Shown here piece after piece: positions 16,116 to 20,344 of a stretch of 20,344 nucleotides of DNA. A program made the translations under genes and the position numbers. Position 1 is the first letter of the stretch, and every line of letters starts with the position of its first letter. Under the pieces are notes generated by a model. That model was not told the DNA's origin and ran no database searches. It worked only from the letters and a program-made list of their open reading frames with translations. Location of the stretch: the NCBI GenBank assembly GCA_045533115.1, contig JAZSHF010000066.1, forward strand, positions 1 to 20,344, given 5' to 3'. The DNA comes from Colimorpha_A sp045533115. Lineage in GTDB: Bacteria > Bacillota > Clostridia > Oscillospirales > CAG-272.

Positions 16116-16684
16116 CGTTTTCCTCCCGCTAAAATTCTTGACAGGACAATGCTCAAAATACATAACGTGAACGAGCAAACGATAACGGCAGGAACGATTG
16201 ACGTCGGGGTATTGCTTCCCGCAGCGGCGCGGAGCGCAACGACTGTAGTTGGGAAAATGCAGGGCGGGGCGCAGCCGATCAGGGTAAATGTGATAAGGTC
16301 GTCACCCGCGCGTCCGTCCGGCTCACATCCGAGCTTTTTCGTTGCATTTAGCGCAAGCGGAGTTGCGGCGTTTCCGATTCCGAGAATGTTTGCTGCGAGT
16401 GCGGTTGATATTTCATTCGTTCCCTCACCGTTTTTCGTAGTTTTCGGGAAAACGAGCCGTAAAATCGGAGAGAGCAACCGTGAAAACGCCTTGAGAATAC
16501 CGCCGTTTTCCGCGACCTTCATTATCCCGCACCAAAGACACATCATGGGCAGAAGCGAAAACGCGACGGTGACCGCCTTTGCTCCGCCCGAAATTGCCGC
16601 CTCGGTCAATGCTCCGACGTTGCCCGTGAAGAACGCGCAAACGACCGATATGATAATTATTACACCCGAAATCTTTATTGCCAT
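16112..16684 (-). CDS. spmA: Spore maturation protein A
   Basis: This is the partner of SpmB in spore maturation. The 190-residue multi-helix membrane protein starts with a hydrophobic helix and carries the family segments LLPMMCLWCGIMKVAENGG and ANILGIGNAATPLALNATKKLG, plus DLITFTLIG...PTTVVALRAAAG. AGGAG lies six bases before the ATG at 16684 on the minus strand. The stop overlaps the spmB start, so translation is coupled. In Bacillus the genes sit with dacB, which is absent here. The gene is divergent from an AbrB-like regulator across 73 bases, and its own promoter is not clear: I do not find a good sigma-A site and would expect a sporulation sigma factor. Confidence 0.92.
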   Translation of the reverse strand: MAIKISGVIIIISVVCAFFTGNVGALTEAAISGGAKAVTVAFSLLPMMCLWCGIMKVAENGGILKAFSRLLSPILRLVFPKTTKNGEGTNEISTALAANILGIGNAATPLALNATKKLGCEPDGRAGDDLITFTLIGCAPPCIFPTTVVALRAAAGSNTPTSIVPAVIVCSFTLCILSIVLSRILAGGKR

Positions 16685-16696
16685 TGCTTGCTCCTA

Positions 16697-16725
16697 TTGA
16701 CAATTTTAATAGAATATGGTAGAAT
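16697..16725 (+). promoter_or_regulatory. Promoter of the AbrB-like gene
   Basis: TTGACA at 16697-16702 and TAGAAT at 16720-16725 are 17 bases apart, one mismatch from consensus. The -35 box is 12 bases from the spmA ATG, so binding here could interfere with spmA expression on the other strand. Confidence 0.82.
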
Positions 16726-16757
16726 AAGGGAAATAATGACGGAAAAGGACGAATGTT

Positions 16758-17003
16758 ATGAAATCAACAGGAATTGTGAGACCGATAGACGATCTGGGAA
16801 GAATAGTTCTCCCGAAGGAGCTTCGTAAAAATATGGATCTTGAAAATAAGGGTGCATCTGTCGAAATATTCGTAGAGGAAGATAAGATCGTCCTCAAAAA
16901 ATATAACCCGTCCTGCGTTTTCTGCGGTAACGCGTCCGACGTCGTCTACCTCAAAGGTAAGCTCGTTTGCCGCAAGTGCGTAAAGGAACTTTCTACGCTT
17001 TAA
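16758..17003 (+). CDS. AbrB-family transition-state regulator with C-terminal zinc ribbon
   Basis: This 81-residue DNA-binding protein has the swapped-hairpin AbrB fold in residues 1-48, with MKSTGIVRPIDDLGRIVLPKELR typical of AbrB/SpoVT. It is followed by a short domain with paired cysteines Cys53/Cys56 and Cys71/Cys74 that likely binds zinc. AbrB proteins repress post-exponential and sporulation genes and act as dimers or tetramers. AAGGA lies about eight bases before the ATG at 16758. It is transcribed alone and stops at the bidirectional terminator shared with the CapA-like gene. Location next to spmA suggests a link to sporulation timing, which is an inference. Confidence 0.92.
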   Translation: MKSTGIVRPIDDLGRIVLPKELRKNMDLENKGASVEIFVEEDKIVLKKYNPSCVFCGNASDVVYLKGKLVCRKCVKELSTL

Positions 17004-17030
17004 TTCTATTTGATAAATCGAATAAATATG

Positions 17031-17060
17031 AAAAGAGCAACGGTAAACCGTTGCTCTTTT
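17031..17060. terminator. Bidirectional terminator between abrB-like and capA-like genes
   Basis: AAAAGAGCAACGG (17031-17043) pairs with CCGTTGCTCTTTT (17048-17060) around TAAA. The A and T ends allow termination in both directions for these convergent genes. Confidence 0.9.
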
Positions 17061-17064
17061 ACTA

Positions 17065-18279
17065 TTACGGATATGAAGTTGCCGCCATATTGAAGAGATC
17101 CCAGAACTCCTCGACTGTGTTATCCTTAAACTTGAAATTCTTTTTGAGCAGCTCGGGGGTGAGATCGGAGAGGAGCATTGCCTCGTAGGTTCGGGTGCCA
17201 TTCACCATTTCGCACTGAACGGTCGTCGGAATCATCGTAGCGTCCTCGACGCGCGTGACGCCCTTTTCCTTGACGATCGTAAGAGATGCCATTCCGCCGA
17301 CGTTACCCTTCATAGTCGATTGATTGGAAATGAAGTTTCCGAGGGAATAATAGCAGACGGAGGTGTTACCGTTACCGGCCTTGACGGTCATCAGCGGCTG
17401 AACCGCGTGCGGATGATGTCCGATTATTATATCGGCACCGCATTCGGTGAAGAACTTTGCCCAGCTTGTCTGCTTACTGTTCGGGGTGTATGCATATTCG
17501 GTTCCCCAATGGGCAACCACTATCGTAATATCGGCATTTTTCTCAGCCCAGCCGAGCATTTGCCTATAATAGTCCTTGTCGTTCATATCGTTCATACGCC
17601 ACCAAACGCTGTTTGGACGGTTGGAGCCGTATGAACAGTTGTATATTGCGATCTTAATGCCGTTTTTCTCTATTATCTTCGTTTTATAGTAGCTGTCAAC
17701 GCTGTCGTGAATACCGATGGCGGTTGCCTCGGGGTGCTTTGAGAAGTAGTCGAGAGTATCTATTATCGGCTGCTCGCCGCGGTCCCAAGTGTGATTGGTC
17801 GCAAGTGAGAAAACGTCGAAGCCCGCCTTGATAGCGGCGTCGCCGAAGGCTGTCGGGGTCGCGAACAGAGGATAACCGGAATATTTGCTTGAATCGTAGG
17901 TGAAGCAGCTTTCCTGATTTATTATCGCAATATCAGCCGCGCTTATAGTGTCCTTTATGCGGTTATAGAATTTATCGTGTCCGAACTTCTTTCCAGCCGT
18001 GATGAGGTAGCCGTGAATGAGGTTGTCGCCGACGGCAAGGAGCGTAACGGTGCTTTTCGTTTCGGTAGGCTCCGTCGTTATCTCCTCCGTCGTGATTTCC
18101 TCGGTCGTCGTTTCACCATCCGTCGTGTCGGGGGCGGTTGTGTCAGCATCAGTCGTTGTGTCCGTGGTCGACGTGCCTGCGGTAGTATCGGTACCGCCCT
18201 TACCTCCGCCTACGCAGGCGGGGAGCAGGAACGAAAATATCATTATAAAAGCAAGAAGCAAAGATATCCTTTTTTTCAT
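17065..18279 (-). CDS. CapA-family lipoprotein with Thr-rich linker
   Basis: This is a 404-residue surface lipoprotein of the CapA/PgsA metallophosphatase-like family, associated with polyglutamate capsule synthesis in Bacillus but of unknown function in most bacteria. The N-terminal signal ends in a lipobox LPAC (Cys22). A Thr/Glu/Asp-rich linker at 30-76, with TTEEITTEEITTE, spaces the domain from the membrane. The catalytic domain from 77 shows VGDNLIHG at 83-90, NQES, ATNHTWDRG, VAHWGTEY and IIGHHPHAVQ. The ATG at 18279 is preceded by AAAGGAG on the minus strand. No other capsule genes are present, so a general cell-envelope phosphoesterase role is as likely as capsule synthesis. The linker resembles that of the VanY-like lipoprotein downstream. 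Confidence 0.88.
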   Translation of the reverse strand: MKKRISLLLAFIMIFSFLLPACVGGGKGGTDTTAGTSTTDTTTDADTTAPDTTDGETTTEEITTEEITTEPTETKSTVTLLAVGDNLIHGYLITAGKKFGHDKFYNRIKDTISAADIAIINQESCFTYDSSKYSGYPLFATPTAFGDAAIKAGFDVFSLATNHTWDRGEQPIIDTLDYFSKHPEATAIGIHDSVDSYYKTKIIEKNGIKIAIYNCSYGSNRPNSVWWRMNDMNDKDYYRQMLGWAEKNADITIVVAHWGTEYAYTPNSKQTSWAKFFTECGADIIIGHHPHAVQPLMTVKAGNGNTSVCYYSLGNFISNQSTMKGNVGGMASLTIVKEKGVTRVEDATMIPTTVQCEMVNGTRTYEAMLLSDLTPELLKKNFKFKDNTVEEFWDLFNMAATSYP

Positions 18280-18305
18280 CGTGCTATTCTCCTTTCGGTA
18301 CTGAA

Positions 18306-18335
18306 ATTATAACATGGGTGACGAAAGCTTGTCAA
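18306..18335 (-). promoter_or_regulatory. Promoter of the CapA-like gene
   Basis: On the minus strand TTGACA (18335-18330) and TATAAT (18311-18306) have an 18-base spacer, with a TG one base before the -10 giving an extended form. Confidence 0.78.
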
Positions 18336-18363
18336 GACGGCGGACTACATTTAGGATTGAGTA

Positions 18364-18392
18364 TTGACCGATTTGCGAGATTGTGTTAAAAT
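18364..18392 (+). promoter_or_regulatory. Promoter of the HD/VanY operon
   Basis: TTGACC at 18364-18369 and TAAAAT at 18387-18392 have a 17-base spacer. The predicted start near 18399 is 24 bases before the ATG at 18423. It is back-to-back with the capA-like promoter. Confidence 0.7.
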
Positions 18393-18422
18393 AATTACGT
18401 AAATAAATTTTACGGAGATAAT

Positions 18423-19079
18423 ATGAAAATAACGATAGAACAGATAAAAAACAACCCGTCGATAAAGAGCTACATCAAAAAGGCGGACGAATCGCTTTCC
18501 GCCCTCGGTTATACCGAGCACAGCTTCGCTCACGTAACGAGAGTGTCGTCTTACGCGAAGAAGATACTTTTGACGCTCGGCTACAGCGAGAGGGAAGCGG
18601 AGCTTGCCGAGATCGCGGGGTATATTCACGATATCGGTAACATAATAAACCGCGTTGAGCACGCTCAAAGCGGTGCAATAATGGCGTTCCGTATCCTTGA
18701 TAAAATGGACGCCGATCCCGACGACGTCGCGACGGTCATAACCGCAATAGGTAATCACGACGAAGGAACCGCATTTCCCGTAAACGCGGTCACGGCGGCG
18801 CTGATCCTTGCCGACAAGAGCGACGTTCGTGCAAGCCGCGTCAGAAACTCCGACGTTCAGAGCTTTGATATTCACGACCGAGTAAACTACGCCGTCAAGC
18901 GCTCCGAGCTTGAAATAGTGAACGGAGAGATAATACTTGACCTCGATATTGATATTTCGATTTCGCCCGTTATGGACTATTTTGAAATATTCCTTAATAG
19001 AATGTTACTTTGCAGAAAGGCGGCGGAAAAGCTGAATTGCCGCTTTGCGCTTAATATTAACGGACAAAAAATGATATGA
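18423..19079 (+). CDS. HD-domain phosphohydrolase
   Basis: This 218-residue cytoplasmic protein has an HD metal site: His37 (FAHVTRV), His69-Asp70 (YIHDIGN) and Asp131 (LADKSD). Further candidate ligands are His80 and His112, which suggest more than one metal as in HD phosphodiesterases and nucleotidases. The substrate is not readable; nucleotides, including signalling ones, are typical for the superfamily. No transmembrane segment is visible. GGAGA precedes the ATG at 18423. The stop overlaps the start of the VanY-like gene (ATGA), so translation is coupled and the two products may act in one process. The motif order fits a general HD domain rather than the HD-GYP subclass. Confidence 0.85.
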   Translation: MKITIEQIKNNPSIKSYIKKADESLSALGYTEHSFAHVTRVSSYAKKILLTLGYSEREAELAEIAGYIHDIGNIINRVEHAQSGAIMAFRILDKMDADPDDVATVITAIGNHDEGTAFPVNAVTAALILADKSDVRASRVRNSDVQSFDIHDRVNYAVKRSELEIVNGEIILDLDIDISISPVMDYFEIFLNRMLLCRKAAEKLNCRFALNINGQKMI

Positions 19080-20251
19080 AGATTATAGCATTACTTTTAG
19101 CACTGATAACGGCGTTTTCGCTTTTTGCCTGTAACAAGGGCGGAGATAACGGCTCGCAAGCAACGACTCCCGAGCCGACAGTCCCCGAAACGACAAAGCC
19201 CGAGGAAACGACGGCAGGGGAGACCACGACGGAGGAAATAACAACGGAGGGAACGACGACCGAGCCGTACGAGCCGATATACGAGGACGGCGGATTCACT
19301 TACGTTATTGACGTCAGGAAGTATTTGCAGTATATTGATCCCAAAAACGATTCGGAATATCTCATAATCGCGAACCGAAAGCACCCACTCGGAAAGAATT
19401 ACGTACCGAAAAATCTGACCTACGTAGCCAATGGGCAATCGTGGCTTCTCCGCCGCGCGGCTAAGGAGGCGTTCGAGGCGATGCGCCTTGAAATGCAGGC
19501 GCTCGGAGTTTACGATACCTATAACAGAAGCACCTACCGTTCATATTCCTTTCAAAGCACGCTGTACAATCAGTATCTTGAAAGAGATATGAAGAAATAT
19601 CCCTATCTGAGCCGCGAGCAGGTAATGGCGATAGTTGACACCTATTCCGCTCGCCCCGGAACCTCAGATCATCAGACGGGACTGACCATAGACTTCAATC
19701 CCCTGAACGAGTCCTTTGCAAATCTCAAAGCGTATAAGTATATGAAGGACAACGCGCATAAGTTCGGATTTATTCTCCGATACCCGAAGGGCAAGGAGAA
19801 TATCACCGGCTACAAGTACGAGCCGTGGCATTGGCGCTTCGTCGGCCGAGATGCTGCAACCTATATTTACGAGCACGGAATAACGCTTGAGGAATATATG
19901 GCAGAGAAAAATGGAACGGTACTTGAAACCTTCCCGCCGACAACTGCTATCCCGTCGCCGCCCGAAACGACGCTTCCTGATGAGACAACCTCCGACGTAA
20001 CGACCACTCCGGACGAGCTGCCCGATGAAACTACGCCCGTTACGACCTCTCCCGAGACGTCTGAGGGCGAAACGACGACTGTGGATACAACAACGGAAGT
20101 AGTAACGACTACCGAAGAAATAACGACTACCGAAGAAATAACTACGACGGAAGAAATAACGACTACCGAAGGAATAACTACGACGGAAGAAATAACGACA
20201 GAGACCGTTACATCCTCCCCCGACGAATTACCAGACCACGAGTTTACTTAA
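19076..20251 (+). CDS. VanY-type D,D-carboxypeptidase lipoprotein (peptidase M15)
   Basis: This is a 391-residue lipoprotein peptidase that probably trims D-Ala from peptidoglycan stem peptides outside the membrane. A signal sequence ends at Cys19 (SLFAC). A Thr/Pro/Glu linker covers about 28-65. The M15 domain follows, with YRSYSFQ near 154-160 and the zinc motif SDHQTGLTIDF (His199, Asp206). EPWHWRFVG supplies the catalytic Glu249 and third ligand His252. From about 285 to the end lies an acidic Thr/Pro-rich tail with repeated TTTEEI units and no LPXTG motif or membrane anchor. Such a tail is unusual for this family and may bind the wall or act as a spacer. The ATG overlaps the HD gene stop. 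It is not evidence of vancomycin resistance by itself: no other van genes are present. Confidence 0.9.
   Translation: MKIIALLLALITAFSLFACNKGGDNGSQATTPEPTVPETTKPEETTAGETTTEEITTEGTTTEPYEPIYEDGGFTYVIDVRKYLQYIDPKNDSEYLIIANRKHPLGKNYVPKNLTYVANGQSWLLRRAAKEAFEAMRLEMQALGVYDTYNRSTYRSYSFQSTLYNQYLERDMKKYPYLSREQVMAIVDTYSARPGTSDHQTGLTIDFNPLNESFANLKAYKYMKDNAHKFGFILRYPKGKENITGYKYEPWHWRFVGRDAATYIYEHGITLEEYMAEKNGTVLETFPPTTAIPSPPETTLPDETTSDVTTTPDELPDETTPVTTSPETSEGETTTVDTTTEVVTTTEEITTTEEITTTEEITTTEGITTTEEITTETVTSSPDELPDHEFT
20087..20194 (+). repeat. 18-bp tandem repeat coding TTTEEI units
   Basis: Six 18-bp units lie in tandem in the VanY-like tail: 20087, 20105, 20123, 20141, 20159 and 20177. The second and third are identical; the fourth and sixth are identical and differ from these by synonymous changes, an alternation that suggests duplication of a two-unit block. 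Copy number may vary between strains without breaking the frame. Confidence 0.85.
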
Positions 20252-20270
20252 TACGTTAAATAAAAGAAAA

Positions 20271-20301
20271 ACGGAGTATCACCGAATCGGTGATACTCCG
20301 T
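20271..20301. terminator. Terminator between convergent genes at the right end
   Basis: ACGGAGTATCACC pairs with GGTGATACTCCGT around GAATC. The better T-run is on the minus strand, so it probably serves mainly the partial gene at the right edge, and also closes the VanY-like transcript. Confidence 0.82.
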
Positions 20302-20317
20302 TAAATTATGCCTTGAA

Positions 20318-20344
20318 TCAGATCTCAGCGAAATACTTGATGGT
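20318..20344 (-). CDS. Partial gene, C-terminus reading TIKYFAEI (possibly glyceraldehyde-3-phosphate dehydrogenase)
   Basis: Only eight codons and a TGA stop are inside the window, reading from the right edge on the minus strand, 17 bases from a terminator suited to that direction. The ending resembles, from memory, C-termini of clostridial glyceraldehyde-3-phosphate dehydrogenases. Eight residues are too few for certainty. Confidence 0.4.
   Translation of the reverse strand, partial: TIKYFAEI

Noticed and set aside
16116..16178. Longer spmB start inside spmA
   Set aside because: It adds 21 residues not typical of the family. TTG at 16115 overlaps the spmA stop and has GGGAGG at the right distance.
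16685..16757. Possible sporulation sigma-E promoter for spmA on the minus strand
   Set aside because: A CATATTCT sequence loosely resembles a sigma-E -10, but no -35 match is at the proper spacing, so I do not list it as a feature.
20087..20194. Tandem repeats as a possible CRISPR array
   Set aside because: The 18-bp units are contiguous without spacers, keep the reading frame and encode a Thr/Glu-rich protein tail.
19076..20251. Vancomycin resistance determinant
   Set aside because: VanY-type peptidases are common in wall metabolism, and no vanH, ligase, vanX or two-component genes are nearby.

Overview
The window reads as chromosomal DNA of an anaerobic, spore-forming Clostridia-type Firmicute, possibly a gut lineage. 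The grounds are gene content and order: a CIRCE-controlled hrcA-grpE-dnaK-dnaJ-prmA cluster, split transketolase genes, rex, spmA/spmB and an AbrB-type regulator, plus A+T-rich intergenic DNA with Gram-positive TTGACA/TATAAT promoters and strong Shine-Dalgarno sequences. I see no rRNA or tRNA gene, CRISPR array, insertion sequence, integrase or clear replication origin.

Layout. 1-358: gene-free, hairpin-rich repeat DNA ending in the transketolase promoter. 359-2147: two-subunit transketolase with terminator. 2235-8941: heat-shock cluster (consensus promoter, perfect CIRCE operator, hrcA, grpE, dnaK, dnaJ), then prmA and a LysR regulator, closed by a terminator. 8942-9350: regulatory DNA with palindromes, a promoter and very short reading frames. 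9351-12016: an unusual soluble fumarate-reductase-like pair (three-cluster Fe-S protein plus flavoprotein) and a small PQ-loop-like membrane protein. 12035-14043: rex and an aspartate-aminotransferase-like gene. 14146-15629: an XRE repressor/ImmA protease pair divergent from an orphan sigma-region-4-like gene. 15600-16684: spmB and spmA on the minus strand. 16697-17003: AbrB-like gene. 17065-18279: CapA-like lipoprotein (minus). 18423-20251: HD phosphohydrolase and VanY-like lipoprotein. The last 27 bases hold the 3' end of a minus-strand gene, possibly gap.

The genes form mostly independent units. The chaperone unit is autoregulated by HrcA at CIRCE. The redox unit probably reduces fumarate (or a similar enoate) and lies between a LysR regulator and the NADH sensor Rex, so redox control is plausible but not shown. 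The 14.1-15.6 kb unit is the most striking. It looks like the ImmR/ImmA immunity switch of integrative elements or the DdrO/IrrE stress switch, stripped of any mobile-element genes. Two perfect consensus promoters face away from each other with -10 boxes only 16 bases apart, the start codons are equidistant from the centre, and TTCCGAAA motifs recur at mirrored positions. This suggests a domesticated, mutually exclusive switch whose output is a sigma-like protein, next to sporulation genes.
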